A stretch of DNA of 64,000 bases from Hoeflea marina (GCF_003182275.1 NZ_QGTR01000001.1:974215-1038214), one strand, 5' to 3'. Positions 20,262 through 30,647 are shown, counted from the stretch's first letter. Numbers and translations: made by a program. Notes: generated by a model not told the origin, from the sequence alone.

Positions 20262-21503
20262 CTATCGCAAATCCGGTGTGTGGTCAAACAGCCGCCTGTG
20301 CACGGCCACTGCATAGGTGTCGGTCATGCCGGCGAGGTAGTCGCGCACGTGGCGGGCCAGTTGCGCCGGGCCGAGCGGCTCCAGTTCCGCGCTCCAGCGC
20401 GCGTCGCCCATCTGCGAGGGATCGGCCATGAAGGCCGCATGAAGATCGCGGATGATCTGCGCCGCCTGCTCCCGCACCCTCATGACATCGGGATGGCGGT
20501 AGAGATGACGGTAAAGGAACATCTTCACCTGGCGGTCGGCAGTGGCCATCTCCGGGGAAAAGCAAGCCATCGTCCTTCCGGCCATCCGCACGTCGTCGGC
20601 CGATTCCGGCCTGATCTCGTTGAGGTTGCGTTGCGCCACGCCGATGACATCCTCGACCATGGCGGTGATCTGGCGGCGCATGATCTCGTGGATCAGCCGC
20701 GGCTCCTCCAGCCCCGGATACCGATTGCGCACCTCCCGGAGGAAGCCCGTGATCAGCGGAAGTTCCTCGAGCATCTCCATGGTCACCAGGCCCGAGCGCA
20801 GCCCGTCGTCGATGTCGTGGGTATTGTAGGCAATGTCGTCGGCGATTGCCGCGCATTGAGCCTCAAGGCTGGCATGGCTCCACAGCCACAGATCATGCAA
20901 TTCGTTGTAGTGCAGGATGGGCACAGCGACAGGCGTGGAAGTGCCGGGCCTGTGCGGGTCGGTGAGCGCCTGCCCCGCCCGGTCCGTGAGCGGCCCGTTG
21001 TGCTTGACCAGCCCCTCCAGCGTCTCCCAGGTCAGATTGAGTCCGTCGAATTCGGCGTAGCGCCGCTCAAGCTTGGTGACGATGGCCAGCGACTGCGCGT
21101 TGTGATCAAAGCCGCCATGGTCCCTGAACAGCTCGGCCATCGCATCCTCGCCGGTATGGCCGAAGGGCGTGTGGCCGAAATCGTGCACGAGCGCGACGCC
21201 CTCGGCCAGGTCCTCGTCGAGCCTCAGCGCCCGCGCCAGCGCGCGAGCCACCTGCGCCACCTCGATGGTGTGGGTCAACCGGGTGCGGTAGTGATCGCCC
21301 TCATGGGCGACGAACACCTGGGTCTTGTGCTTGAGCCGGCGGAAGGCGGTGGTGTGAATGATCCGGTCACGGTCGCGCTGGAACTCGGAACGTGTCGGGC
21401 TGAGCGATTCAGCAAACAGCCGTCCCCGGCTGTTCCATGGGTCCGTCGCATAGGATGCGCGCAATCCGGTGCCGAAACCCAGTTTTGAAACGTCGAATGT
21501 CAT
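20262..21503 (-). CDS. dgt: Deoxyguanosinetriphosphate triphosphohydrolase-like protein
   Basis: HD-domain dNTP triphosphohydrolase, 413 residues. The signatures are [20 protein letters not shown], then [20 protein letters not shown] (first His) and [16 protein letters not shown] (the HD pair). Further on comes [15 protein letters not shown]. This is the dGTPase-like type 2 family found in alphaproteobacteria, whose real substrate range is broader than dGTP. It is divergent from erpA. Confidence 0.92.
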   Translation of the reverse strand: MTFDVSKLGFGTGLRASYATDPWNSRGRLFAESLSPTRSEFQRDRDRIIHTTAFRRLKHKTQVFVAHEGDHYRTRLTHTIEVAQVARALARALRLDEDLAEGVALVHDFGHTPFGHTGEDAMAELFRDHGGFDHNAQSLAIVTKLERRYAEFDGLNLTWETLEGLVKHNGPLTDRAGQALTDPHRPGTSTPVAVPILHYNELHDLWLWSHASLEAQCAAIADDIAYNTHDIDDGLRSGLVTMEMLEELPLITGFLREVRNRYPGLEEPRLIHEIMRRQITAMVEDVIGVAQRNLNEIRPESADDVRMAGRTMACFSPEMATADRQVKMFLYRHLYRHPDVMRVREQAAQIIRDLHAAFMADPSQMGDARWSAELEPLGPAQLARHVRDYLAGMTDTYAVAVHRRLFDHTPDLR

Positions 21504-21541
21504 CGTTCACCTTGCCATTCGGGCGACATTGACCCAAAGCA

Positions 21542-21570
21542 TTGACGCCCGTCCCGCGCCTTCTTACCTA
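21542..21570 (+). promoter_or_regulatory. Candidate promoter of erpA
   Basis: TTGACG (21542-21547), a 17-base spacer and TACCTA (21565-21570), about 58 bases before the erpA start in the divergent dgt/erpA gap. This is a consensus match by eye only. Confidence 0.3.
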
Positions 21571-21627
21571 TAAGGCACAGGATTTGAAACATGTCTCTCC
21601 GGAACTTGACCCCGGCAAGGAGTTCAT

Positions 21628-21963
21628 ATGACCGCCACCACCGAAGTCACGCTGTCGGATGCCGCAGCAAACCGCATCAAGGCCATTCTCGCCGGCGAGA
21701 AAGACAAGACCGCGTTGCGCGTCTCTGTCGAGGGCGGTGGCTGTTCCGGCTTCTCCTACAAGTTCGACCTGGCCGGCTCAGCCGCCGATGACGACATCGT
21801 GCTGGAAAAAAATGACGCCCGTGTGCTCATCGACCAGATGTCGCTGATCTATATGGCCGGCTCCGAGATCGACTTTGTCGACAATCTGATGGGCCAGTCG
21901 TTCCAGATCCGCAATCCGAATGCCGTGGCCTCCTGCGGCTGCGGCACCAGCTTCTCCGTCTGA
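21628..21963 (+). CDS. erpA: A-type iron-sulfur carrier ErpA/HesB
   Basis: Iron-sulfur cluster carrier of 111 residues. The three conserved cysteines are present in GGGCSGFSY and in the C-terminal SCGCGTSFSV. GGAG lies 6 bases before ATG 21628. ErpA and IscA are hard to separate by sequence alone; isolation from suf/isc genes favours ErpA. It is followed 54 bp later by xthA. Confidence 0.9.
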   Translation: MTATTEVTLSDAAANRIKAILAGEKDKTALRVSVEGGGCSGFSYKFDLAGSAADDDIVLEKNDARVLIDQMSLIYMAGSEIDFVDNLMGQSFQIRNPNAVASCGCGTSFSV

Positions 21964-22017
21964 TCCGACCGGCCCACCCGGCCTCCCGCTTCGCGCCTTA
22001 CCGAAAGACCGCCCTGG

Positions 22018-22800
22018 ATGAAAATCGCCACCTGGAACATCAATGGCGTCAAGGCGCGGATCGAGAACCTGTGCATCTGGCTGAAGGAAAGTGATCCCGA
22101 TGTCGTCTGCCTGCAGGAGATCAAGTCGGTGGACGAGAATTTTCCGCGCGAGGCCATCGAAGCACTGGGCTATCACGTCGAGACCCACGGCCAGAAGGGC
22201 TTCAACGGCGTCGCCATCCTGTCGAAGGCCACGCCGGAAGAGGTCATGCGCGGCCTGCCCGGCGACGACACCGACGAGCATGCCCGCTTCATGGAAGCGG
22301 TCTTCTCGACAGAGAACGGCGTGGTGCGCATCGTCTCGCTGTATCTGCCCAACGGCAATCCGATCGACACGCCCAAATTCCCCTACAAGCTCAGCTGGAT
22401 GGAACGGCTCAACGCGTTTGCCGCCGATCGCCTCGCGCTGGAGGAGCCGCTGGTGCTGGCCGGCGATTTCAATGTCATTCCGGAGCCTGTCGACTGCTAC
22501 AGCCCGGCCGCCTGGGCCGGCGACGCGCTGTTCCAGCCAGAATCGCGCAACGCCTTCCGGAGGCTCGAAAATCTCGGTTTCACCGACTCCATTCGCGCCG
22601 TCGACGATCGCACCGGCGTCTATACCTTCTGGGACTATCAGGCCGGCGCCTGGCCGAAGGACAACGGCATCCGCATCGACCACCTGATGCTCTCTCCCGA
22701 AGCCGCCAACCGCCTCAAATCAGCGGGCATCGAGAAGCATGTGCGCGGCTGGGAAAGGCCCTCGGACCATGTGCCGGTCTTCGTGCACCTCGACATCTGA
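22018..22800 (+). CDS. xthA: Exodeoxyribonuclease III
   Basis: AP endonuclease and 3'-5' exonuclease of base-excision repair, 260 residues of the EEP family. The motifs MKIATWNINGVKAR, LQEIK (metal-binding Glu), LAGDFNVIP and the final SDHVPVFVHL (catalytic His) are all present. A full-length and probably functional gene. Confidence 0.96.
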   Translation: MKIATWNINGVKARIENLCIWLKESDPDVVCLQEIKSVDENFPREAIEALGYHVETHGQKGFNGVAILSKATPEEVMRGLPGDDTDEHARFMEAVFSTENGVVRIVSLYLPNGNPIDTPKFPYKLSWMERLNAFAADRLALEEPLVLAGDFNVIPEPVDCYSPAAWAGDALFQPESRNAFRRLENLGFTDSIRAVDDRTGVYTFWDYQAGAWPKDNGIRIDHLMLSPEAANRLKSAGIEKHVRGWERPSDHVPVFVHLDI

Positions 22801-22853
22801 CGGGCAGCGGCGGCGGGACTTGAAAAAACGGCCGGCCGGGCGCATCATGCGGC

Positions 22854-23153
22854 ATGTTGACCCGGACAGCCCGTGTTTCGTCGTTGACCGCAGCCACGGC
22901 TCTCGCCGTCTTGCTGACTGGATCGGCTGCGCTGGCGGGCAAGGATTGCGAGTGCATAGGCAACGGCAAGCGGGTCAAGGAGGGCACGGTCATGTGCCTG
23001 CAGGTCGGCTCGTCGTCGCGATACCTCGCTCGCTGTGAACGCAATCTCAACAATACCAGCTGGAAGCGGATGTCGGACGGCTGTCCGACCGCGGAACGGA
23101 TGACGCCCCCCGAACCGGCATCCCACCCGGTGGCGGCGCCCGCCGCCGGTTGA
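22854..23153 (+). CDS. Small secreted Cys-containing protein, unknown
   Basis: A 99-residue protein with a signal peptide (TAATALAVLLTGSAALA, cleavage before GKDCEC). The short mature part carries cysteines in DCECIGNGK, VMCLQ, RCER and DGCPT that could form disulfides, and the tail is Pro/Ala-rich. I recognise no domain. No strong ribosome-binding site is visible. It is convergent with exoR. Confidence 0.65.
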   Translation: MLTRTARVSSLTAATALAVLLTGSAALAGKDCECIGNGKRVKEGTVMCLQVGSSSRYLARCERNLNNTSWKRMSDGCPTAERMTPPEPASHPVAAPAAG

Positions 23154-23226
23154 ATCCGGGCGGCTTCCCGTACAGTCAAGGCACTCGCGACCATGGTGCG
23201 GCATGCGACGCGCGTCGGAAACGCGA

Positions 23227-23248
23227 AGGCCGCCTGTTGCGGCGGCCT
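23227..23248. terminator. Possible terminator hairpin between the small secreted gene and exoR
   Basis: An 8-bp perfect stem (AGGCCGCC/GGCGGCCT) with a 6-base loop in the convergent gap. It has no clear T-tract on either side, so termination is only suggested by position. Confidence 0.35.
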
Positions 23249-23288
23249 GCTGGCAATGGTCCCGGGCAGATCGAGGCAGATCGGAGTC

Positions 23289-24071
23289 TCAGTTCAGCCC
23301 CTTGTCGAGCATGTCCTGCGCCAGCGCGATGGCGGTGCGCCGGTCGGCCTCGTCGGCGAGCGAGAAGGCGCGTTCCTGCATACCGCGAATCCAGGGCTTG
23401 TCCGCGGACGGCGACCGCTCCAGCGCCGCGGTCATGAACGCAAGCCCGCGCACCACCTGACCCTCGCCGAAGACGACGTTGCCAAGCAGCGCCGCTGCGG
23501 CCGGGTGACCGCTGACGCGGGCCCGGTTGAGCCACTTCTTGGCCTGCTGCAGGTTGTTGGCTCCGCCCTCGCCTTCGAGGATCATCCGGCCGAGACGGTA
23601 TTGCGCCTCCGGAACACCGAAGGCGGAGGCCGCCTGGAAATAGAGCTGCCGCGCCGTGCTCAGATCGGGCTTGATCGGGCTGTCGGGAATGCCGCGCTGG
23701 TAATAGGTGGCCAGCGACAGAAGCGCATTGACGAAATAGCCGGTGTCCTGCGATCCCGGCTCGATGCCCTGGCGGGCGATGTCGTCATAGATCTTGAAGG
23801 CCGCATAGTCGTTCTCGACCACGCCGTCGCCATAGGCGTACATGTTGGCCAGCGCCCAGCGGGCGCCGGAATGGCCCTTCTCGGCGGCGTATTTGTAGGC
23901 CTCCACGGCTTCGTCCTTGCGGCCCTTCTTGTAGGCAGAGAAGCCGAACTTGAAAAGATCGAACGGCCCCGATTCGCGTGTCACGCCGGCGTCGGGATCA
24001 AAGGCCAAGGCAGGGCTGGCGACGCCCAGCGTCAACGCAAGGGCCGCGCACAAAAATCCGGTTCTCGACAT
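23289..24071 (-). CDS. exoR: ExoR-like periplasmic Sel1-repeat regulator
   Basis: Periplasmic repressor that in Sinorhizobium holds the ExoS sensor kinase of the ExoS-ChvI system inactive, controlling exopolysaccharide and motility. It has 260 residues with a signal peptide ending ASPALA. Sel1/TPR-like repeats follow (YKYAAEKGHSGARWALANMYAYGDG and AASAFGVPEAQYRLGRMILEGEG). The sequence FDPDAGVTRESGPFDLFKFG at the mature N-terminus closely follows rhizobial ExoR as I remember it. ATG 24071 starts one base after the ilvD stop, so the two genes are probably translationally coupled; an in-frame ATG 24086 overlaps ilvD. The matching kinase and regulator genes are not in this window. Confidence 0.87.
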   Translation of the reverse strand: MSRTGFLCAALALTLGVASPALAFDPDAGVTRESGPFDLFKFGFSAYKKGRKDEAVEAYKYAAEKGHSGARWALANMYAYGDGVVENDYAAFKIYDDIARQGIEPGSQDTGYFVNALLSLATYYQRGIPDSPIKPDLSTARQLYFQAASAFGVPEAQYRLGRMILEGEGGANNLQQAKKWLNRARVSGHPAAAALLGNVVFGEGQVVRGLAFMTAALERSPSADKPWIRGMQERAFSLADEADRRTAIALAQDMLDKGLN

Positions 24072-24072
24072 C

Positions 24073-25797
24073 TCAGATATCCGCATAACAGTGCTTTTCT
24101 TTCGCTCCGCCGGGATGGGTGACCGCGCCGAGGCGCGCCGACCCTACGGTCTGGGCATATTTCCACAGCGCGCCAGACGCATAATCCGTCTCGCGCGGCA
24201 TCCATTTTTGGCGGCGTGCCGCCAGTTCATCATCCGACAGCGCCACGTCGATCGTGCCTTCGATGGCGTTGATCGTGATGATGTCGCCGTCTTCAATCAG
24301 GCCGATCGGGCCGCCGAGAGCCGCTTCCGGACCGACATGCCCGATGCAGAAGCCGCGAGTGGCGCCGGAGAACCGGCCATCGGTGATCAGCGCCAGCTTG
24401 TCGCCCATGCCCTGGCCGTAAAGCGCAGCGGTGGTTGACAGCATCTCGCGCATGCCGGGGCCGCCGATCGGGCCCTCGTAGCGGATGACCAGCACATCAC
24501 CCTCCTGGTAGTCTCGGTTCGTCACGGCCTTGAAACACTCTTCCTCGGAGTCGAAACACCGCGCGGGGCCGGAGAACACCTGGTTGGCCATGCCCGCGAC
24601 CTTGACGATGGCGCCATCAGGCGCGAGATTGCCCTTGAGCCCCACGACACCGCCGGTGGTGGTGATCGGCCTGTCGGCCGGATGAACCACGTCCTGCTGG
24701 TCGTTCCAGCGAACATGCTCCATGTTTTCGGCCAAAGTACGGCCTGTCACCGTCATGCAATCGCCATGAAGATAGCCGTGCTCGAGCATGGTCTTCATCA
24801 GCAGCGGAATGCCGCCGGCTTCGAACATGTCCTTGGCGACATATTTGCCGCCCGGCTTCAGATTGGCGATGTAGGGCGTGCGTTCGAAGATCCTGGCCAC
24901 ATCGAAGAGATCGAATTCGATGCCGCATTCATGCGCGATTGCCGGCAGGTGCAGCGCCGCATTGGTCGAACCGCCGGTGGCGGAAACGACGGCGGCAGCA
25001 TTCTCCAGCGCCTTCAGCGTGACGATGTCGCGCGGGCGGATGTTCCTGGCGATCAGTTCCATCACCTTTTCGCCCGCCGCGTAGTTGAACTTGTCGCGCA
25101 TCTCGTAGGCAGCCGGCGCACCGCAGGAATAGGGCAATGCGAGACCGATGGCCTCGGCCACGGTCGCCATCGTGTTGGCGGTGAACTGGGCACCGCAGGA
25201 GCCGGCGGACGGGCATGCGGCCTGCTCGATCTCCATGAGGTCGTCGTCCGAGATCATGCCGACCGAATGCTGCCCTACGGCCTCGAACACGTCCTGCACG
25301 GTGATCTGCCGACCGCGGTAGGAGCCCGGCAGGATCGAGCCGCCATAGATGAAGATCGACGGCACGTTGAGCCGCACCATTGCCATCATCATCCCGGGCA
25401 GCGACTTGTCGCAGCCGGCCAGGCCGACAAGCGCGTCATAGCAGTGGCCGCGCATGGTCAGTTCCACCGAGTCGGCGATGACGTCACGGCTTGCCAGCGA
25501 CGACTTCATGCCCTGGTGGCCCATGGCGATGCCGTCGGTCACGGTAATGGTGCAGAATTCGCGCGGCGTGCCTTTGGCCGAGGCCACGCCCTTCTTGACC
25601 ACCTGGGCCTGGCGCATCAGCGAAATGTTGCAGGGTGCAGCCTCGTTCCAGCAGGAGGCGACACCGACCAGCGGCTGGGCAATTTCTTCAGCCGACAGGC
25701 CCATCGCATAGAGAAACGAGCGATGCGGCGCGCGTGCGGCACCGACCGTCGTATGACGGCTGGGAAGCCTGGATTTGTCGAATGTCTGGTCTGTCAT
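24073..25797 (-). CDS. ilvD: Dihydroxy-acid dehydratase
   Basis: Iron-sulfur dehydratase of branched-chain amino acid synthesis, 574 residues. The cluster cysteines lie in the segments [23 protein letters not shown] and [17 protein letters not shown]. The C-terminal [23 protein letters not shown] is also diagnostic. ATG 25797 ([17 protein letters not shown]) has GAGGGA upstream; the open frame further upstream lacks similarity. It is followed directly by exoR. Threonine dehydratase of the same pathway is encoded at 62519. Confidence 0.96.
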   Translation of the reverse strand: MTDQTFDKSRLPSRHTTVGAARAPHRSFLYAMGLSAEEIAQPLVGVASCWNEAAPCNISLMRQAQVVKKGVASAKGTPREFCTITVTDGIAMGHQGMKSSLASRDVIADSVELTMRGHCYDALVGLAGCDKSLPGMMMAMVRLNVPSIFIYGGSILPGSYRGRQITVQDVFEAVGQHSVGMISDDDLMEIEQAACPSAGSCGAQFTANTMATVAEAIGLALPYSCGAPAAYEMRDKFNYAAGEKVMELIARNIRPRDIVTLKALENAAAVVSATGGSTNAALHLPAIAHECGIEFDLFDVARIFERTPYIANLKPGGKYVAKDMFEAGGIPLLMKTMLEHGYLHGDCMTVTGRTLAENMEHVRWNDQQDVVHPADRPITTTGGVVGLKGNLAPDGAIVKVAGMANQVFSGPARCFDSEEECFKAVTNRDYQEGDVLVIRYEGPIGGPGMREMLSTTAALYGQGMGDKLALITDGRFSGATRGFCIGHVGPEAALGGPIGLIEDGDIITINAIEGTIDVALSDDELAARRQKWMPRETDYASGALWKYAQTVGSARLGAVTHPGGAKEKHCYADI

Positions 25798-26072
25798 CAG
25801 GTCCCTCGGGCGCGGAACGATCGAAATGGACCGATACACGCGGCAGCTAGTGGTCTGCGGTGCGCCCCGTTTGTGGCGGGAAATGGGCACTTTGCGTCCG
25901 GCTCTTTTCTTAGCAGATGCTTTCTGAAAAGTGTGTTGCGGATTCGTCACATTTCGTGATCACCAGACATTTCGCGCCGAAATGATCCACAGGCTCGGGC
26001 CCGCGGACAGCCTGCGGTCACACTCGCCACTTCGTCCCCTAAGGCAGCGCGGCCGGCGGCCGGGCCGCAACG

Positions 26073-26097
26073 AAAAACCCCGCCACAAGGGCGGGGT
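26073..26097 (-). terminator. Intrinsic terminator of the FadL-type porin gene
   Basis: An 8-bp GC-rich stem (ACCCCGCC at 26077-26084 with 26090-26097) and a 5-base loop. On the minus strand a run of five T follows (26073-26077), about 27 bases after the porin stop. Confidence 0.85.
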
Positions 26098-26123
26098 CGG
26101 ATAGAAGGCAATCGGGGGAAAGA

Positions 26124-27293
26124 TCAGAACTTGATCCGCATCGAGAGGCTACCGGCCACCGCATGGCCCGCAGCCTGATGCTTTGCTCCCGGCAGAGGCG
26201 TCGATTCTCCCGGAACACCGCTATCGAAATAATTCTGCGTACCCGCGGAGATGAACGAGTAACCCGCACCGGCCCGTATTTCCACGGCGTCATTGGCCTT
26301 GTATGAAATGCCGGAACTGACCGTCCAGGTTTCCAGCGAGCTCAGATCGTAACCAGTGGATGTGCCGTTGTCCCACGTCACGCCGACGGTGCCTGCAAGC
26401 TTTTCGGTGAAGGAATGCGCGACGCCGGCATTGATAGTCCAGCCATCACGCCAGAAGAAGTTCAGCGACGATGGTGCGGTTGCTGTATAATTGAGGCTCT
26501 CGAAGACGCTCCAATCGGTCCATTTCACGCCACCGTAGACAAGCCAGCCAGGCGCCACGCCGCTTTGCACCTTGAATTCCACACTTTGCGGAAAAGGTGC
26601 GTTGCCGATGGCGTTGGGCACGAGGGTGGCGCCGTTTGCAACCAGCGTCACATTTCCAGTTGCATCATGCGTGAGCGCCGACCGATACATCAGCTGAGTG
26701 CGGAACGCGATTTCCGGAATTTCGTAGGCCGCGCCAATACGGTAGCCGTAGCCTGTGTCTTCGAGATGAAAATTGAATGCACCAGAATTGATGCGCTGAT
26801 CGAAATCGAGTGTTTCCACAAACACGCCGCCCAGAATGCTCAGGCGACCCCTACCCAAATTGAAGCCGACGGCGCAGGTGCCACCGAACTCCCGAGTGAT
26901 GAATTCCTGACTCACTGAACCGGTGACAGAAAGCGGGTCGCGGCCTACAGGCGCACCGCCAACAGTAAGTCCCGCATAGGTGCTGTTTGCCCCAAACGGC
27001 GTGGTGTAGGTCGCAGCACACGAAACGTTGTCCGACACGCCAATCTTGGCGGCGAAGGACGGAATCATATAGGTCTTCGCCTCGTACCCTGACGACGGAG
27101 CGCCGTTGATGCTGTCGATATCAAGCGACGGAGCGACAACGGTCACGCTGTTTCGGCTAACGAAGCGACCGGTTTCAAACAAGATGTCCGTATCGGCAGT
27201 GCCCCGGTTGAATCCCCCCGCCTGTGCCGCTCCGGCAAAAGCAGCGCCAGCCAACAGCGCAACAGCGCCGGTCTTCAGAATGCCCCGAATCAT
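26124..27293 (-). CDS. Outer-membrane OmpP1/FadL-family transporter
   Basis: Predicted outer-membrane beta-barrel for hydrophobic substrates such as long-chain fatty acids, 389 residues. A signal peptide ends GAAQA. The mature N-terminus GGFNRGTADTDILFE is the plug-like segment typical of the family. Alternating amphipathic strands follow, and the chain ends in the aromatic SLSMRIKF needed for barrel assembly. It is monocistronic with its own terminator. Substrate specificity cannot be read from the sequence. Confidence 0.85.
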   Translation of the reverse strand: MIRGILKTGAVALLAGAAFAGAAQAGGFNRGTADTDILFETGRFVSRNSVTVVAPSLDIDSINGAPSSGYEAKTYMIPSFAAKIGVSDNVSCAATYTTPFGANSTYAGLTVGGAPVGRDPLSVTGSVSQEFITREFGGTCAVGFNLGRGRLSILGGVFVETLDFDQRINSGAFNFHLEDTGYGYRIGAAYEIPEIAFRTQLMYRSALTHDATGNVTLVANGATLVPNAIGNAPFPQSVEFKVQSGVAPGWLVYGGVKWTDWSVFESLNYTATAPSSLNFFWRDGWTINAGVAHSFTEKLAGTVGVTWDNGTSTGYDLSSLETWTVSSGISYKANDAVEIRAGAGYSFISAGTQNYFDSGVPGESTPLPGAKHQAAGHAVAGSLSMRIKF

Positions 27294-27627
27294 GAGTCCC
27301 CTCCAGGAAAGTCAAAGCTTACGATGAACCCAATTAGGTAACATGTGGCGGCCTTTGTAAATACCGGCCCGGGACAGCCCTTCGTTCCGGGCGTCCGATA
27401 TGGCGCGAATTTTCCGTAAAGGGGCATCAAACTCCGCAAAAACCGCGCCAGGCCGCAGCTTCAGCCCGAAAATGCCGCTAATATGCCGGCATTTTCGGCC
27501 AAAACACAGTTTTGTTGCAATTCAGACACAATTGACCGGATTTCGCGCAACGGCCGAAAAAACGGGCACCGGCCCTGCTGCCGGCGGCAGCAAGATCCCG
27601 CCGTACGATCTTCCGAGTGTGAGCGGA
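27294..27627. other. Intergenic region with a 12-bp perfect hairpin
   Basis: No gene seen. An inverted repeat CCGAAAATGCCG (27466-27477) pairs perfectly with 27487-27498 across a 9-base loop. A short GCTGCC/GGCAGC palindrome lies about 90 bases further right, near 27590. The region must contain the porin promoter and any valS terminator; the hairpin lacks a T-tract, so its role is open. Confidence 0.5.
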
Positions 27628-30492
27628 TCAGCCCGCCGCGCCGAGGCGAGCCAGCGCCTCCACCAGCTTGTCCCGCTGGCCGGTCAGCTCCGCCTGCTTT
27701 TCGCGTTCGGCGTCCACCAACTCGGGCTTGGCATTGGCGACGAACTTCTCGTTGTCGAGCTTGCGGGAGATACGGTCGAGATCCTCGTCGATCTTGCCGA
27801 TCGCCTTCTCAAGCCGCGCCTTCTCGGCACCGAGGTCGATGAGATCGCCGAGCGGCAGGCAGGCAGTGGCCTCGGCGACGACGATCTGCGCCGAACCGGC
27901 AGGCGCCTCGTCGGCTGTATGAATTTCGGTGACCCGGGCCAACTGCTTGATCGCCGGATCGTGACGGCCGAGCCGCTCGCGGGTCACCGCATTGGCGCCT
28001 ACCATGACCAGTGGCGCCTTCGACGACGGCGGCACGTTCATTTCCGACCGCACCGACCTCAGCCCGCTTACCAGCGCGATGAGCCAGTTGATCTCGTCGG
28101 CGGCGGCGTCATCGGCGAAATCCGGCGACGGCCATTCGGCGTGGCAGAGCAGCCCTGCGCCCTCGCCCGCCAGATGCGCCCACAGCTCTTCCGTCATGAA
28201 AGGCATGAACGGATGCAGCAGCTTGTAGGTGGCGGCCAGCACATGGGCGACGCAGGCCTGGGATTCGCGCTTGGCGTCCTCGTCGGCACCGTTGAACACG
28301 GGCTTCAGGAGCTCGAGATACCAGTCGCAGACCTGGTTCCAGACAAAGCGGTACAGCGCGCCGGAAGCCTCGTTGAAGCGGTAGGTCTCGATCGCCGCGC
28401 GCACCTCGTCGGTGGTGCGCGAGAGTTCGGTGAGAATCCAGCGGTTGATGGTGAGCTTCGCGCTAGACGGATCAAATTCCGGATCAAGCGCGGCGCCGTT
28501 CATCTCGGCAAAGCGGGTGGCGTTCCACAGCTTGGTGCCGAAATTGCGGTAGCCGGCGATGCGCGCCGGGTCGAGTTTCACGTCGCGGCCTTGCGCCGCC
28601 ATGATGGCCAGAGTGAAACGCAGCGCGTCGGCGCCGTATTCCTCGATCAGCTCCAGCGGGTCGATGACGTTGCCCTTCGACTTCGACATCTTGGCCCCGG
28701 TCTTGTCGCGCACCAGCGCATGCACATAGACGGTGTGGAACGGCTCGACCGGCGCGCCGTCCTCGTCCTTCATGAAATGCAGGCCCATCATCATCATCCG
28801 GGCGACCCAGAAGAAGATGATGTCGAAGCCGGTGACCAGAACGTCGGTCTGGTAATAGGTCTCAAGCTCCTTGGTCTTCTCCGGCCAGCCCAGTGTCGAG
28901 AACGGCCAAAGCGCGGACGAGAACCAGGTGTCGAGCACGTCCGGGTCGCGGGTCAGGATCTCGCCCGGCTTGAAGGTCTCGATCTTCTCCTGCACCCAGG
29001 CCTTCCAGGGACCCTCATGCGAGAGATAGTGGTGAATGGCGGCCTCAAGCGCCGCCTCCTCGTCCTTTTCGACGAAGACCTGATCGTCCGGACCATACCA
29101 GGCCGGGATCTGGTGGCCCCACCACAATTGCCGCGAAATGCACCAGGGCTGGATGTTCTCCATCCACTCGAAATAGGTCTTCTCCCAGGTCTTCGGCACG
29201 AAACTGGTGCGTCCCTCGCGCACGCTGGCGATCGCCGGCCTGGCCAGCTCACCGGCGTTCACATACCACTGGTCGGTCAGATAGGGCTCGATCGGCACGC
29301 CGCCGCGGTCGCCATGCGGCACCATGTGGGTGTGCGGCTCGATAAGCGCCAGTGCACCGGTCTCGTCCATCTTCTCGACAATCGCGGCGCGCGCCGCAAA
29401 GCGCTCCATGCCGTCGATCTCCTCCAGCACTTCCAGAAGCTTGCCTGCTTCCTCGAGGCCTTCGAGGAAATCCTCGTTGCCCTTCAGCGTGATGTGGCCG
29501 TCGACGGTCATGATGTTGATGGCGCGCAGCTTGGCGCGCTTGCCGACGTCGAAATCGTTGAAATCATGCGCCGGAGTCATCTTCACCGCGCCGGTGCCCG
29601 CCTCCGGGTCGGCGTAGGCATCGCCGACGATCGGGATGCGCCGGCCGACCAGCGGCAGGATCACGTCCTTGCCGATCAGCGCGCCATAGCGCGGGTCTTC
29701 CGGATTCACCGCCACACCGGTATCGCCGAGCATGGTTTCGGGCCGTGTGGTGGCGACCACAAGATAATCGCGGGTCTCGTGGCCGTCGGGCTCGCCGTCG
29801 GACGGCTTCCAGGCAAGCTTCTCCCCCTCTTCACCAAGCCGGTAGGGGTGCTCGTAGGTGACGCCATCAGCCAGCGGGTAGCGGAAGTGCCAGAGGTGGC
29901 CCTTGACCTCGACCTGCTCCACTTCGAGGTCGGAGATCGCGGTCAGCAACTTCGGGTCCCAGTTCACAAGGCGCTTGTCCTTGTAGATCAGGCCATCCTT
30001 GTAGAGCGAGACGAAGACTTCGAGCACCGCGGCCGACAGACCCTCGTCCATGGTGAAGCGCTCGCGCGACCAATCACAAGAGGCACCGAGCCGTTTCAGC
30101 TGATTGAAGATCAGCCCGCCCGATTCGTCCTTCCATTCCCAGATGCGCTCGACAAAGGCCTCCCGGCCCATGGCATGGCGGTCTGGCAGCTTCCGTTCCG
30201 CCAGTTGCCGCTCAACCACCATCTGCGTGGCGATGCCTGCATGGTCCATGCCCGGCTGCCAGAGCACGTTCTTGCCGCGCATGCGCTCGAAGCGGATGAG
30301 GATATCTTGCAGCGTGTTGTTGAGCGCGTGGCCCATATGCAGCGAGCCGGTGACGTTGGGCGGCGGGATGACGATCGTGTAGGGCTCCGCGCCCGGCCTG
30401 GCGCCGGCACCGGCGCGAAACGCATCTGCCTCCGCCCAGCGCTGGGCGATCTTCGGCTCGATGGCCGCGGCGTCATAGGTCTTTTCCAACAT
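27628..30492 (-). CDS. valS: Valyl-tRNA synthetase
   Basis: Class I synthetase for tRNA-Val, 954 residues. The HIGH motif is in PPPNVTGSLHMGHALNN and KMSKS is in KMSKSKGNVIDPLEL. A CP1 editing domain (TTRPETMLGDTGVAVNP, TPAHDFNDF) and a C-terminal coiled coil (LGAEKARLEKAIGKIDEDLD) complete the usual architecture. The start is ATG 30492 (MLEKTYDAA); the frame stays open upstream but without family similarity. It lies downstream of popZ, with a small PEBP-like gene between them. Confidence 0.97.
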   Translation of the reverse strand: MLEKTYDAAAIEPKIAQRWAEADAFRAGAGARPGAEPYTIVIPPPNVTGSLHMGHALNNTLQDILIRFERMRGKNVLWQPGMDHAGIATQMVVERQLAERKLPDRHAMGREAFVERIWEWKDESGGLIFNQLKRLGASCDWSRERFTMDEGLSAAVLEVFVSLYKDGLIYKDKRLVNWDPKLLTAISDLEVEQVEVKGHLWHFRYPLADGVTYEHPYRLGEEGEKLAWKPSDGEPDGHETRDYLVVATTRPETMLGDTGVAVNPEDPRYGALIGKDVILPLVGRRIPIVGDAYADPEAGTGAVKMTPAHDFNDFDVGKRAKLRAINIMTVDGHITLKGNEDFLEGLEEAGKLLEVLEEIDGMERFAARAAIVEKMDETGALALIEPHTHMVPHGDRGGVPIEPYLTDQWYVNAGELARPAIASVREGRTSFVPKTWEKTYFEWMENIQPWCISRQLWWGHQIPAWYGPDDQVFVEKDEEAALEAAIHHYLSHEGPWKAWVQEKIETFKPGEILTRDPDVLDTWFSSALWPFSTLGWPEKTKELETYYQTDVLVTGFDIIFFWVARMMMMGLHFMKDEDGAPVEPFHTVYVHALVRDKTGAKMSKSKGNVIDPLELIEEYGADALRFTLAIMAAQGRDVKLDPARIAGYRNFGTKLWNATRFAEMNGAALDPEFDPSSAKLTINRWILTELSRTTDEVRAAIETYRFNEASGALYRFVWNQVCDWYLELLKPVFNGADEDAKRESQACVAHVLAATYKLLHPFMPFMTEELWAHLAGEGAGLLCHAEWPSPDFADDAAADEINWLIALVSGLRSVRSEMNVPPSSKAPLVMVGANAVTRERLGRHDPAIKQLARVTEIHTADEAPAGSAQIVVAEATACLPLGDLIDLGAEKARLEKAIGKIDEDLDRISRKLDNEKFVANAKPELVDAEREKQAELTGQRDKLVEALARLGAAG

Positions 30493-30647
30493 CGTCTGGC
30501 AACCGTTTCGAGAGCTCGGGAAGTGACCTGCTGTAAACCGGATGCAGCCGGACAAGTCAACTCGACGCGCGCTCGCAGGCCCGAACGCAAGCAGGCCGGC
30601 GTCGGGCACCGGCCTGTTGCAAATTCTTGACTGCACCTCCGCCCTGC

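Noticed and set aside
27400-30630. Plus-strand open frame of over 1000 codons
   Set aside because: Mirror of valS, which is unambiguous. The translated product is low-information His/Arg/Gly-rich sequence.
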